DNA from: an uncultured Bacilli bacterium
GTDB taxonomy: Bacteria > Bacillota_I > Bacilli_A > RF39 > UBA660
Assembly: GCA_934102215.1 (NCBI GenBank)
Contig: CAKOSH010000001.1
Location: forward strand, 296,851-360,850
Reading direction: 5' to 3'
DNA: 64,000 nucleotides
A program made the translations under genes and the position numbers. Shown piece by piece: positions 52,291-61,555 of the stretch. Numbering within the stretch: the stretch's first letter is position 1; every line of letters starts with the position of its first letter. The notes beneath the pieces were generated by a model. It saw only the letters and a list, made by a program, of their open reading frames with translations, did not search any database and was not told the origin of the DNA.

Positions 52291-53505
52291 ATGAAAAAAG
52301 AAAAGAAGTATCTAAATGATTTAGAAAATAAACTTAATGGTATTTCTAAAAAAGATAAAGATAAAATTATTGAAAAATATAAGGAAATTATTAAAAAAGA
52401 AAAATCTAATAATAGAAGAATAGTAGATATATTAAAAGAATTAGGTTCAGTAGACTTAGTCGCAGAAAAAGAAATACAATTATTAAAATCAAATAGTAAA
52501 ATAAAAATATTTTTCAATAATGTAAAAGAATTTATCACTAAAGATATTCAATTTACTAAAAAAGAGAAAAAAGAAAAACCTAAAAAAGAAAAGATAAAGA
52601 AAGAAAAAATCAAAAAAGAAAAGAAAAATAAAATTAGAAAAGAAAAAGTCAAAAGAGAAAATATATTCAAAGTATTAAAAAGTAAATTTAATTTTAAAAA
52701 GAAAGATAAAGATACATTAAAAGAAAATATAATTGAGACTAAAGAAGAAGTAAAAGAAGAGCTTCCTAATATTGTTGAAAGTATAACTGAAAAGAAGATA
52801 TTTGAACCTAAAGGTAAAAGAACTAGAAGAATTATTTTAAGAACACTTGGAGTATTGTTAATAATTTGTTTATTATTTATATGGTTATGGGTAACTGTAT
52901 TATTAATGTCTAGTATGTTTGCTATACTTGATGGTATTAAATATTATGGATTTAATATTGCTTTATTTGGAGTAGATTTATTATTATTGATAATTGTTAT
53001 ATTGGTAAATAAGTTAATATTAGGTAAAAAGATAAGTATTAAATGGACACTAATATCAGTATTATTAACACTTATTATTATCGCATCTGGTATATCATTA
53101 TTTATGAAACAAATATCTAAAATAGATATTGTTAAAGATGTTAGTGATAAATATACAATGACAAGAAAATATGAAAAGATAAGTTTACCAAGTAATTTAG
53201 ATAAAGTAACACGTATATCATTTAATAGTCATTATGATACTAAATATACTATAGAATATGATAATACATTAGATAATAAAATTACTATTGAAACTAAATA
53301 TTATGAAAGTTATTATGACTATTATATGAAAAAGAATGTGAATGATATATATGTATCATTATCACTTGATTATAGGGATAGATTAAGTGTATATTTAGAA
53401 AATCTTAAAGATAATAAAATATATGATAAGAATGAGTTATCAAGATATACAGTTAAGATAACTATGAATGAAAGAGATAAAGATAGAGTTATTATAGAGA
53501 ATTAA
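52291..53505 (+). CDS. HAAS-domain membrane protein with a Lys/Glu-rich linker
   Basis: 404 residues. Residues 1-65 (LNDLENKLNGISKKDKDKII, RRIVDILKELGSVDLVAEKE) resemble the HAAS/DUF1700 cytoplasmic domain often linked to PadR regulation. Next comes a repetitive linker of KKEK units (about 85-125). Three membrane helices lie around 180-270 and an ectodomain of about 120 residues follows (TRISFNSHYDTKYTIEYDNT). A possible signalling or envelope protein; function unknown. AAAGGTG before the start. Confidence 0.65.
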   Translation: MKKEKKYLNDLENKLNGISKKDKDKIIEKYKEIIKKEKSNNRRIVDILKELGSVDLVAEKEIQLLKSNSKIKIFFNNVKEFITKDIQFTKKEKKEKPKKEKIKKEKIKKEKKNKIRKEKVKRENIFKVLKSKFNFKKKDKDTLKENIIETKEEVKEELPNIVESITEKKIFEPKGKRTRRIILRTLGVLLIICLLFIWLWVTVLLMSSMFAILDGIKYYGFNIALFGVDLLLLIIVILVNKLILGKKISIKWTLISVLLTLIIIASGISLFMKQISKIDIVKDVSDKYTMTRKYEKISLPSNLDKVTRISFNSHYDTKYTIEYDNTLDNKITIETKYYESYYDYYMKKNVNDIYVSLSLDYRDRLSVYLENLKDNKIYDKNELSRYTVKITMNERDKDRVIIEN

Positions 53506-53596
53506 GTAGAATATGTTTCTACTTTTCTTTTATATTTATATTAACAAATATTAGGAAAAATGTTATAATTTTCCTAGAAAAAGGAAAATAAATAAA

Positions 53597-54190
53597 ATGA
53601 ACAATTATGATAAAATTTTAAAATATATGGATGAAAATAATGGATATATTACAACAGGTGAATTACTAAAATTAAATATTAATAAAAATTTTTTAAGCAT
53701 TCTAGTAAAAAGAAAGAGAATACAAAGAATTGAAAATGGTGTGTATAAGTTACCAGATTATCCAATGGATAATTTTTATGTTTTGTCAACACGAAGTAAA
53801 CATATGTGTTATTCTCATTCAACATCGTTATTTTTACATAATATGTGTGATAGAGTTCCATTAGTATATGATGTTACTGTTCCTTATAATTATAGTGGTA
53901 GTTTGTTAAAAGATTCAAATGTTTCTCTAAAATATGTAAAAAATGAATTGTTTGAATTAGGTATGATTAAAATTAAAACAATTAATAATTTGGAAGTTAA
54001 ATGTTACGATGTTGAGAGAACAATTTGTGACATTATTAAAGATAAAAATAATATGGATAAGGAAATATACTCTAAAGCACTTAAAGAATATGCTAAAAGC
54101 AAAAATAAAGATATTTTAAAATTGACTAAATATGCGAAGAAATTAAACATCGAAAAAGAAGTAAGTGAAATAATGCAAATAATATTATGA
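53597..54190 (+). CDS. AbiEi-like antitoxin, orphan
   Basis: 197 residues. N-terminal winged helix (NNGYITTGELLKLNINKNFL, RIENGVYKLPDYP) and the following CYSHSTSLFLHNMCDRVP region match type IV antitoxin AbiEi proteins, which repress their operon and counter the AbiEii nucleotidyltransferase toxin. No AbiEii gene lies next to it: the next gene is on the opposite strand. Leader -10 TATAAT-like sequence and AAAGGAA are close to the start. It ends in TGA. Confidence 0.8.
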   Translation: MNNYDKILKYMDENNGYITTGELLKLNINKNFLSILVKRKRIQRIENGVYKLPDYPMDNFYVLSTRSKHMCYSHSTSLFLHNMCDRVPLVYDVTVPYNYSGSLLKDSNVSLKYVKNELFELGMIKIKTINNLEVKCYDVERTICDIIKDKNNMDKEIYSKALKEYAKSKNKDILKLTKYAKKLNIEKEVSEIMQIIL

Positions 54191-54191
54191 C

Positions 54192-54572
54192 TTATTCACT
54201 TTTCTTAAGTTCTTCAATCTTTTTTTGAAGTTCTTTTATCATATCATTTAGTTTGTCTACATCATTACTACTATTAGGATAAACTTGTTTTATTATTTCT
54301 TTTATCTTTTTTATATCGTAAACAGGAGGATTATAAATACATTTTACTTCTTTAGAATTTATATTAAATATATTACCACTTATTCTTGATTCAATTATAT
54401 TTTGAGATGCAGCATTAGTAAGTATTGTTTGACCCATTAAAATAATCCAGTTTCCAAGCATATTTTGTTCAGGAGCAGTTAAACTATCAATTAAAAGAAG
54501 TCCTAAAATAAAACTAATAGAAGTAGAATATCTAGGATTAGTATTAAATAAATCATGGAAACTCTTATTCAT
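54192..54572 (-). CDS. conserved-looking hypothetical protein with a membrane-like segment
   Basis: 126 residues from MNKSFHDLFNTNPRYSTSIS. A hydrophobic stretch (ISFILGLLLIDSLTAPEQNM, NWIILMGQTILTNAA) is followed by a charged C-terminal coiled coil (LNDMIKELQKKIEELKK). No family recognised. The stop abuts the AbiEi-like stop of the convergent gene. Confidence 0.55.
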   Translation of the reverse strand: MNKSFHDLFNTNPRYSTSISFILGLLLIDSLTAPEQNMLGNWIILMGQTILTNAASQNIIESRISGNIFNINSKEVKCIYNPPVYDIKKIKEIIKQVYPNSSNDVDKLNDMIKELQKKIEELKKSE

Positions 54573-54641
54573 AGTAAATAATATGATTATTTGTCAAAAA
54601 AAGATATCAATTCATATACTACTATAGTTAGGAGGAGCTTT

Positions 54642-54866
54642 ATGAATCTAAATGATTTAAATATAAATGATAAAGCATATATAAAAAATGTAAAACATAG
54701 TGGTATAAAGAAAAGAAGATTATATGATTTAGGATTTATAGATGGAGAGATTGTTGAAAAGAAATTTACTTCACTATTTAAAGATCCATCATGTTATAAG
54801 ATAAAAAATACTTTTATAGCATTAAGAGATAAAGATGCTAGTAAGATAGAGGTATCTTATGAATGA
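54642..54866 (+). CDS. feoA: ferrous iron transport protein FeoA
   Basis: 74 residues from MNLNDLNINDKAYIKNV, an SH3-like FeoA domain with SGIKKRRLYDLGFIDGEIVE. AGGAGGAG sits 6 bases before the ATG at 54642; longer in-frame starts are ignored. It overlaps feoB by 8 bases. Helps FeoB-dependent Fe2+ uptake. Confidence 0.93.
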   Translation: MNLNDLNINDKAYIKNVKHSGIKKRRLYDLGFIDGEIVEKKFTSLFKDPSCYKIKNTFIALRDKDASKIEVSYE

Positions 54867-56826
54867 GAATATACTTTTATGTGGTAACCCTAATGTAGGA
54901 AAATCATCACTATTTAATATACTTACTCATTCACATGAACATACAGGTAACTGGACAGGTAAAACAGTTGAACTTGCGAGTAAAAAGATTAAGAAAACAC
55001 ATTATACTTTAGTAGATTTACCTGGAATATATTCTTTAAGTGATTTAAGTGATGAAGAAAAGATAACTAAAAATACATTATTATTTGATGATTATGAAAA
55101 GATAATATATGTATGTGATGCGTCTAGTATAGAAAAGAATCTTAATTTATTATTACAGATATTACAAATCAATAGGAACGTAATACTATGTATAAATATG
55201 ATAGATGAAGTAGAAGAAAAAGGTATAAAGATTGATTATAAAAAGTTAGAAAGTATTTTAAATATTAAGATAATTAAGTGTTCAACTAAGAATAAGATAG
55301 GTATTAATGAGTTAATAAATTCTTTAAGTGAAGACACATATTCTAATTATAGTTTTTATTATAGTGATTGTTTAGAAGAAAAGATAAGTAAAGTTGAATC
55401 ATTATTACCAAAGTATTTTAATAATAGATTTATTGCTATAAAAGTGCTTGAAAATGATACATCTCTTGTAGACTATATATATGAAAGATATGGTATAAAT
55501 ATAATTGATAAAGAATTATCTTATTACTTAAGAAGTATTAATAGTGAAGAAGTATCTAATGAAATATCTATTAAATTAAATTCACTTTCATCATCTATAT
55601 CTAAAGAAACAATAAATGTTAAAGATAAAGAAATGTCTAAACTTGATAAGGTATTTTCAAATAAATTATATTGTATTTTATCTTTATGTTTGATTATGTT
55701 TGGTATATTTTTGATAACAATTGTACTTGCGAATTATCCTAGTGATTTACTTAGTAAATTGTTTTCATGGGTAGAAGGTATTTTATATAATTTATGTAAG
55801 GATAGTATTCCTAAATTTATATATGAACCATTGTTATTTGGAATATATAGAATAGTTACGTATATTATATCTGTTATGTTTCCACCTCTTGTTATATTCT
55901 TTTTCTTATTTACTTATGCTGAAGAAACAGGTATACTTCCAAGAATAGCATTTAACTTAGATGGAATATGTAAGTGTTGTAATTGTCATGGTAAACAATC
56001 TTTAACTATGTGTTCTGGATTTGGATGTAATGCTTGTGCGATAGTTGGAAGTAGGATAATTGATTCTAAAAGAGATAGATTACTTGCGATAATAACTAAT
56101 TCTTTTATACCATGCAATGGTAGATTTCCAATGATAATTGCTCTTATATCAATGTTTTTTACAAGTAGTAATAATAAATTATTGGTATCATTTTATCTTA
56201 TGTTATTTGTACTATTTTCAATTATAATATCATTTTTAACATCATTTATACTTTCTAAAACATTATTAAAAGGTTATAGTGGATTCTTTATATTAGAACT
56301 ACCTGATTATAAGAAAGTAAAATTATCAAGAATACTTAAGAATAGTTTTGTATATAAATCATTATCAATACTAAAAAAAGCAATACTTGTATCTATTCCA
56401 TCTGGTCTTATTATATGGTTAATGACAAATATTAAAGTAAATAATATAAGTGTGTTTAGTGGTGTATCAACTATACTTGAACCATTTGGTAAATTACTTG
56501 GTATGGATGGAAATATTATTTTATCATTCTTACTTGGATTACCAGCTAATGAAATAGTACTTCCAATTATGATAATGGGGTACTTGAATACAAGTAGTAT
56601 TTCGTTACTTACTGAAAGCGTTAATATTAAAAATATATTTATTAGTAATGGATGGACGTTTATAACTGCGATAAATGTTATATTATTTTCTATAATGCAT
56701 TTTCCTTGTGGCACTACACTTTTAACAATAAAAAAAGAAGTAGGGACTAAATGGATGATATATAGTTTCTTAGTACCACTTCTTCTTGGAATAATATTTT
56801 TAACAATACTTAATATTTTAATATAA
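54859..56826 (+). CDS. feoB: ferrous iron transporter FeoB
   Basis: 655 residues. The N-terminal G domain has GNPNVGKSSLFNIL (residues 9-22), switch HTGNWTGKTVE, DLPGIYSL and NMIDE. The membrane part has about nine helices with CSGFGCNACAIVGSR and CNGRFPMIIALISMFF, and the second gate LGLPANEIVLPIMIM. Imports Fe2+. Somewhat shorter than the 700-770 residues usual for the family. No FeoC is seen. Confidence 0.96.
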   Translation: MNENILLCGNPNVGKSSLFNILTHSHEHTGNWTGKTVELASKKIKKTHYTLVDLPGIYSLSDLSDEEKITKNTLLFDDYEKIIYVCDASSIEKNLNLLLQILQINRNVILCINMIDEVEEKGIKIDYKKLESILNIKIIKCSTKNKIGINELINSLSEDTYSNYSFYYSDCLEEKISKVESLLPKYFNNRFIAIKVLENDTSLVDYIYERYGINIIDKELSYYLRSINSEEVSNEISIKLNSLSSSISKETINVKDKEMSKLDKVFSNKLYCILSLCLIMFGIFLITIVLANYPSDLLSKLFSWVEGILYNLCKDSIPKFIYEPLLFGIYRIVTYIISVMFPPLVIFFFLFTYAEETGILPRIAFNLDGICKCCNCHGKQSLTMCSGFGCNACAIVGSRIIDSKRDRLLAIITNSFIPCNGRFPMIIALISMFFTSSNNKLLVSFYLMLFVLFSIIISFLTSFILSKTLLKGYSGFFILELPDYKKVKLSRILKNSFVYKSLSILKKAILVSIPSGLIIWLMTNIKVNNISVFSGVSTILEPFGKLLGMDGNIILSFLLGLPANEIVLPIMIMGYLNTSSISLLTESVNIKNIFISNGWTFITAINVILFSIMHFPCGTTLLTIKKEVGTKWMIYSFLVPLLLGIIFLTILNILI

Positions 56827-56839
56827 ATTTAATAAAAGA

Positions 56840-56866
56840 AAAAACTCAAGTTTAACCTTGAGTTTG
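56840..56866 (-). terminator. terminator of tRNA-Asn (and probably feoB)
   Basis: ACTCAAG and CTTGAGT halves around TTTAACC. The T-run lies on the minus-strand side (AAAAAA at 56838-56843), downstream of the tRNA. Confidence 0.75.
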
Positions 56867-56875
56867 ATTTGCAAA

Positions 56876-56951
56876 TGGCGCCTGATGCAGGACTCGAACC
56901 TGCGACCCAACGGTTAACAGCCGTTTGCTCTACCGACTGAGCTAATCAGGC
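56876..56951 (-). tRNA. trnN: tRNA-Asn (anticodon GTT)
   Basis: On the minus strand the acceptor GCCTGAT pairs with ATCAGGC. The D arm has GCTCAGTCGGTAGAGC, the anticodon loop is CTGTTAA (GTT), and the T arm is GCAGGTTCGAGTCCTGC. Discriminator G and CCA (56876-56878) are encoded. Confidence 0.97.
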
Positions 56952-57054
56952 ACTTGCATAAATAATTATAGATTAATAAATTATATTTGTCAATAAAAAT
57001 ATGGACTTTTATTTCAAAAATTGGTAAAATTAGTATGAAAAAAGAGGATGAAGT

Positions 57055-58044
57055 ATGAATAAAGACATGGAATTTATGGAATTTGAAGAAAAGAAACCAC
57101 TTTCAGCAGCAGAAGAAAGAGTTAAAAAGATGAGTATTCTTGATACTTATGGTGAAAACTTAAGTAAAAGAGAATATGTAACTAATCCTGCGATTGGTAG
57201 AGAAAAAGAAATAGAGCAAACTATTGAAATACTTTTAACTCCAGAAAAGAGTGCTTTATTAGTAGGTAAGGCTGGTGTAGGTAAAACTGCGATTGTTGAA
57301 GGTATAGGGTATAGAATGGTAAATGGAAATATTCCAAATGCATTAAAACCATATCAACTTATTAAAGTTAACATCACATCATTGCTTGGTGAAACTAAAA
57401 TGGAAGATGGTCAAACAGAAAACAGACTTCAACTATTAGTAGATGAACTTAAGACTAAAAAGAATATATTACTATTCATAGATGAAGTTCACTTACTTGT
57501 TAACAGAAATACTGCTAATATGAGTATAGACTTTGCCAACATGTTAAAACCAGGTCTTGACCGTGGAGATATTAAAATGATTGGTGCAACTACTTATGAA
57601 GAATATGAAGCATATATCTTAAGAGATAGAGCGTTCTTAAGACGTTTCTTAAAAGTTGATGTACTTGAGCCTACTCAAGAACAATGTGTTGATATTTTGA
57701 TGGGTACTTATCCAAAGTATGAAAAAAGAACAGGAATAAAAATTGGTTATACAGACTTTATTCGTGAAAAAGTGTTTAGGTTCATAGTTGATATGACTGA
57801 TGAATATAAAAGAATATATGAAATAGGTAATAGATATCCAGATATTGCATTAACAATAGTCATGAGTGCTTTCTCAATGGCATTATATGAAAATAGTGAT
57901 ACAGTTAAAATAAAACATTTCTATAAAGCAATATGTAGAACAAAAGTTGTTTATGAAGATGCTAAAGCTAAAGCAATAGCGCAATTCAAAGAAATGTTTA
58001 AAGACTTAATTGCTGAAGAAAATGTTGATTTAAATGATATGTAA
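57055..58044 (+). CDS. single-domain Clp/ClpB-type AAA+ ATPase
   Basis: 329 residues corresponding to only the first nucleotide-binding domain of ClpA/ClpC/ClpB: NPAIGREKEIEQTIEILL, Walker A LVGKAGVGKTAIVEGI, pore-region SLLGETKMEDGQTE, Walker B ILLFIDEVHLL, sensor GATTYEEYEAYI and RAFLRRF arginine finger. There is no N-terminal Clp-N domain, no middle domain and no second ATPase domain. GAGGATGAAG precedes the ATG. It may be a specialised unfoldase or motor subunit; partner unknown. A terminator follows. Confidence 0.85.
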   Translation: MNKDMEFMEFEEKKPLSAAEERVKKMSILDTYGENLSKREYVTNPAIGREKEIEQTIEILLTPEKSALLVGKAGVGKTAIVEGIGYRMVNGNIPNALKPYQLIKVNITSLLGETKMEDGQTENRLQLLVDELKTKKNILLFIDEVHLLVNRNTANMSIDFANMLKPGLDRGDIKMIGATTYEEYEAYILRDRAFLRRFLKVDVLEPTQEQCVDILMGTYPKYEKRTGIKIGYTDFIREKVFRFIVDMTDEYKRIYEIGNRYPDIALTIVMSAFSMALYENSDTVKIKHFYKAICRTKVVYEDAKAKAIAQFKEMFKDLIAEENVDLNDM

Positions 58045-58069
58045 AGCTTACTTAATTGTAAGTTTTTTT
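58045..58069 (+). terminator. terminator of the Clp-like ATPase gene
   Basis: AGCTTAC, loop TTAATT, GTAAG, then T7. Confidence 0.8.
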
Positions 58070-58146
58070 AAATTTCTTGAAAAAAGTGTAAAATTCAAAA
58101 ATGGGTATAAAAACTATACTGAAAACTTAAAAATTCTCTAGGCGAT

Positions 58147-58187
58147 AATTCAATTTTCACTATAAAAAACCACCTCAAAATTGAATT
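58147..58187. repeat. 11-bp perfect inverted repeat upstream of the ABC exporter
   Basis: AATTCAATTTT (58147-58157) and AAAATTGAATT (58177-58187) are separated by 19 bases. Directly after comes TTTACCGATTTGC, similar to the CCGATTT element of 12-21 kb. It may be an operator or leader hairpin for the ABC genes. The motif TCAAAATTGAATT recurs at 38.47 kb. Confidence 0.6.
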
Positions 58188-58247
58188 TTACCGATTTGCA
58201 TACTATTTCAAAATCATATATACTCCATTTAAACGAAGGAGGAATTT

Positions 58248-59129
58248 ATGAAAAAATCAATAACAGTAAGAAATGTTAGTAAGGAAATAGGAGGGAAAAA
58301 GATACTTGATAATATCAGTTTCGATGCTTATGAAGGAGAAATAATTGGTCTTGTTGGTAAGAATGGAGCAGGGAAGTCAACTCTACTTAAATTAATGACA
58401 GGACTATATACGATTGATGAAGGGGATATTATATATTATGACTATAATCTTAAATACGATTATGAAAAAGCAATGTCAATCGTAGGTACAATAATTGAAA
58501 CACCTGATATGTATAAAACATTATCTGGTAAAAAGAATTTAGAACTATTTAAAACAATGTTTAAAGGTGTTAGTGAAGAAACAATTGAAGAAATAGTAAG
58601 AATATTAGAAATGGAAAAATACTTGGGTAAGAAATTTAAAACATATTCACTTGGTATGAAAGAAAGGTTAGCAATCGCATCATCCTTAATTAACAAACCT
58701 AAAATATTAATACTTGATGAACCTACAAATGGACTTGATACAGAAGGTATTAAAAAGATAATGGATATTTTAAAAGATCTAAAAGATACTACAATAATAA
58801 TTTCATCACATATGTTAAATGAAATAGAAGACTTATGTAATAAAATAATATTTATTAACAATGGTAAAATACAAAAGATAAAAATGAAACAAAGAAGTGA
58901 TAAAAAGAATGTAGTATTTGAGGTAGATGATTATTCTAAAGCAACATTACTTTTAAATGATTATTGTATTAATGAAAAATTAGAAGTATATGAAAATGAT
59001 AAAACAATAAGTGAACTTAATAAAAAACTAGTAAATAATGATATAAAAGTATATAGAATAAGTGAAAAGAATAATAAACTCGAAGAGGAATTTTTTGAAA
59101 TGTTAGGTAATAATGATGAATCTAATTAA
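58248..59129 (+). CDS. ABC transporter ATP-binding protein
   Basis: 293 residues. Walker A GLVGKNGAGKSTLLK, Q-loop region ETPDMYKTLSG, signature YSLGMKERLAIA, Walker B ILILDEPTNGLDTEG and switch His in IISSHMLNEIE. The C-terminal 80 residues are a DUF4162-like extension. Forms an exporter with the permease encoded by the next gene, which overlaps it by 17 bases. GAAGGAGGA before the start. Confidence 0.95.
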   Translation: MKKSITVRNVSKEIGGKKILDNISFDAYEGEIIGLVGKNGAGKSTLLKLMTGLYTIDEGDIIYYDYNLKYDYEKAMSIVGTIIETPDMYKTLSGKKNLELFKTMFKGVSEETIEEIVRILEMEKYLGKKFKTYSLGMKERLAIASSLINKPKILILDEPTNGLDTEGIKKIMDILKDLKDTTIIISSHMLNEIEDLCNKIIFINNGKIQKIKMKQRSDKKNVVFEVDDYSKATLLLNDYCINEKLEVYENDKTISELNKKLVNNDIKVYRISEKNNKLEEEFFEMLGNNDESN

Positions 59130-59811
59130 AAATGAATTTATAAAATTAGGATTTAAAAAACAATTTATATCATTTATTGTATTAACAATTATAATCATCA
59201 TTAACTATTTTATTAACAATGAAAAAATAAGTATGGATAATATTCTTACACTTATATCTTTTATAGGAATAATTATATCAATACTATTTAGTGGTATCAT
59301 TAGTGAAGAAATAGATTCTGGTACTTTTAGATTTTATTTAACAAAGCCTGTTAGTAGAACTAAAATCTATATATCAAAATTGTTAACAATTATAATTTTT
59401 ACTTTTGAATTGTTAATATATACATTACTTATCCACATTATATTGAAAGTAGATATAAAAAATGTTAATAACTTCTTTATAACTAGTATATCATTAATAT
59501 TTATATCAACAATTATAATGTTATTAAGTACATTTATTAAGAATAGAAGTATTACATCAGGAATAAATATATTATTGTTAACATTTGGAATTACTATAAC
59601 TGAACTATTACTTTCTAAAGATATTAATATTGTTAAATATACATTTTTACCATATATAGATTTAAGTTATTATAAGAATAATTTAATAGATACGATAAAT
59701 CAGTTATATGATATTAATTTGTCATTAAAACTTGGTATACCAATATTGATATTTTATAGTATATTATTTACATTAATTGGAATTAGGATATTTAAGAAAA
59801 AGAACATATAA
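59113..59811 (+). CDS. ABC-2 type transporter permease
   Basis: 232 residues with six predicted helices. FRFYLTKPVSRTKIYISKL in the first cytoplasmic loop is a hallmark of ABC-2 permeases for peptide or bacitracin-type export. Pairs with the ATPase gene just upstream. Substrate unknown. Confidence 0.88.
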   Translation: MMNLIKNEFIKLGFKKQFISFIVLTIIIIINYFINNEKISMDNILTLISFIGIIISILFSGIISEEIDSGTFRFYLTKPVSRTKIYISKLLTIIIFTFELLIYTLLIHIILKVDIKNVNNFFITSISLIFISTIIMLLSTFIKNRSITSGINILLLTFGITITELLLSKDINIVKYTFLPYIDLSYYKNNLIDTINQLYDINLSLKLGIPILIFYSILFTLIGIRIFKKKNI

Positions 59812-59835
59812 AAACCTCACATAAGTGAAGTTTAA
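59809..59835. terminator. weak terminator between the ABC permease and cotJC
   Basis: AACCTCAC, loop ATAA, GTGAAGTT, with T-rich flanks. One G-U pair; convergent gene ends on both sides. Confidence 0.55.
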
Positions 59836-59844
59836 TAATAAAAA

Positions 59845-60402
59845 TTAATATCCTTTTTTCTTGTAATAATCTAGTAATTCTTTAAATCTTGCATAATGAA
59901 CTACTTCTCTTTGTCTTAAGAATGATAATGGAGCAAGTAAACTCTCATCATTTGTTAAGTCCATTAAATTTTCATATGTCGCTCTTGCTTTTTCTTCAGC
60001 AGCAAGATCTTCTTGTAAGTCTACTATTGGGTTACCAGTTGATGCGATATATGCTGCTGTAAATGGAACACCACTAGCATCCATTGGATAAACTCCTTTA
60101 TTATGCTGTGTATACCAAGATTCAAGACCAGCGTTTTTAATTTCATCAATTGATGCACCTTCGATTAATTGATGTATCATTGTACATATCATTTCAACAT
60201 GACCAAGTTCTTCACAGCCAATATCAGTAAGCAATGCTTTACCTCTATCATCTGGCATACTGAATCTTTGAGTTAAATAACGAAGTGAAGCACCAAGTTC
60301 ACCATCTGGACCACCAAATTGAGCAACTAAAAGTTTAGCCATCTTTAAATCTTTTCTTCTTATGTTAATTGGATATTCAAGTGTTTTTTCATATTTAAAC
60401 AT
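59845..60402 (-). CDS. cotJC: spore coat manganese catalase CotJC
   Basis: 185 residues. The dimanganese ligands lie in ELGASLRYLTQRF, CEELGHVEMI and the later DLAAEEKARATYENLM and REVVHYARF helices. Decomposes hydrogen peroxide in or on the spore. It directly follows the CotJA-CotJB fusion gene with a one-base overlap. Full length. Confidence 0.94.
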   Translation of the reverse strand: MFKYEKTLEYPINIRRKDLKMAKLLVAQFGGPDGELGASLRYLTQRFSMPDDRGKALLTDIGCEELGHVEMICTMIHQLIEGASIDEIKNAGLESWYTQHNKGVYPMDASGVPFTAAYIASTGNPIVDLQEDLAAEEKARATYENLMDLTNDESLLAPLSFLRQREVVHYARFKELLDYYKKKGY

Positions 60403-60899
60403 TAATTATTACCTCCTTTATCCCATGGCCAAGGATTCTTTATCCAGGTCCATTTTTCAGTATTAAGTGTATTACTCATGCATAGTGGACCATATTCACT
60501 TTCATATTGTTTTTTAAGCACCTCATACTTCTTTCTATAATTATGAAAATTATTTAAAATATTCTTATCATCAGGATAAACATCTAAATAAAGATTCATA
60601 TCTTTCATCGCAAAACTATACATTTGAATATTATATAGTAATTCATCTTTTTTACTATTAACTCTTAATTTATATACATGATTTTTATACTTTGAGTATA
60701 AATTTTTAAACATGTTACCTTTGTTAAATCCTTCCATAGGTGAATATAAATTATTATCTCTATTAAAATTAATACTATCTATATTAATATCTACATCTTT
60801 ATAACTATTCTTATTAACAATCTTATCTATATCATATTCATAATCATAGATTTCATTATAATCTAAATCATATTTATTATTTGTTTCATCATATAACAT
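60402..60899 (-). CDS. fused CotJA-CotJB spore coat protein
   Basis: 165 residues from the ATG at 60899 behind AGGAGG. An Asp/Asn/Tyr-rich N-terminal segment of about 50 residues precedes a CotJA-like motif (LYSPMEGFNKGNMFKNLYSK). This continues into CotJB (LLYNIQMYSFAMKDMNLYLD, YESEYGPLC, then WIKNPWPWDKGG). CotJA and CotJB are separate proteins in Bacillus; here one gene encodes both. Upstream of cotJC in the standard order. Confidence 0.82.
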   Translation of the reverse strand: MLYDETNNKYDLDYNEIYDYEYDIDKIVNKNSYKDVDINIDSINFNRDNNLYSPMEGFNKGNMFKNLYSKYKNHVYKLRVNSKKDELLYNIQMYSFAMKDMNLYLDVYPDDKNILNNFHNYRKKYEVLKKQYESEYGPLCMSNTLNTEKWTWIKNPWPWDKGGNN

Positions 60900-61034
60900 T
60901 TTTATCATTTCCTCCTAGACTATTGTATGTAATAAATAAGTCTATTGTATAGACAAATATAATAATAATGTAAAATGACTAAAAACTATTGTATATATTT
61001 ATTTTTTAATGTTACAATAATTATGGTGATATAA

Positions 61035-61487
61035 ATGCAATATAAAATTACAACTTATTCCGAAGATGAGACAATGGAATTAGCACAAAATATTGAGTCT
61101 GAAAAATTTCCTAATATGGTTATTTGTCTTATAGGAGACCTTGGAAGTGGAAAAACTGTTTTCACAAAGGCTTTTGCTTTAGCACTAGGTATTAATGAAA
61201 ACATAACATCTCCAACATTTAATATTATTAAAGAATATGATAATGCAGAGATGAAATTATTTCACATGGATGTATATCGTTTAAGTGATACTAAACAAGA
61301 TATAGGAATAGAAGAATATTTCACTAAAAGAGGTGTATGCATCATAGAATGGGCTGATTTAATTGAAGATATTTTACCAAAAAATAGACTTGATATTAAA
61401 ATTAAGATGATTGATGAAGATACAAGACAATTCATAATAACACCTCATGGAAGTAAGTATGAAGATTTATGCGAAAGAGTATTGTAA
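61035..61487 (+). CDS. tsaE: tRNA t6A biosynthesis ATPase TsaE
   Basis: 150 residues. Walker A GDLGSGKTVFTKAFAL, switch TSPTFNIIKEYDN, MDVYRLSD and the conserved IIEWADLIEDILP. Drives the threonylcarbamoyl transfer complex (TsaB, TsaD, TsaE). The usual tsaB neighbour is not in this window. GGTGAT precedes the start. Confidence 0.95.
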   Translation: MQYKITTYSEDETMELAQNIESEKFPNMVICLIGDLGSGKTVFTKAFALALGINENITSPTFNIIKEYDNAEMKLFHMDVYRLSDTKQDIGIEEYFTKRGVCIIEWADLIEDILPKNRLDIKIKMIDEDTRQFIITPHGSKYEDLCERVL

Positions 61488-61555
61488 AACAGATAACAAT
61501 ATCTTTTTTTTTGACCTTAATTATTGTAAAATATATATAGATAATAGGAGGCAAA

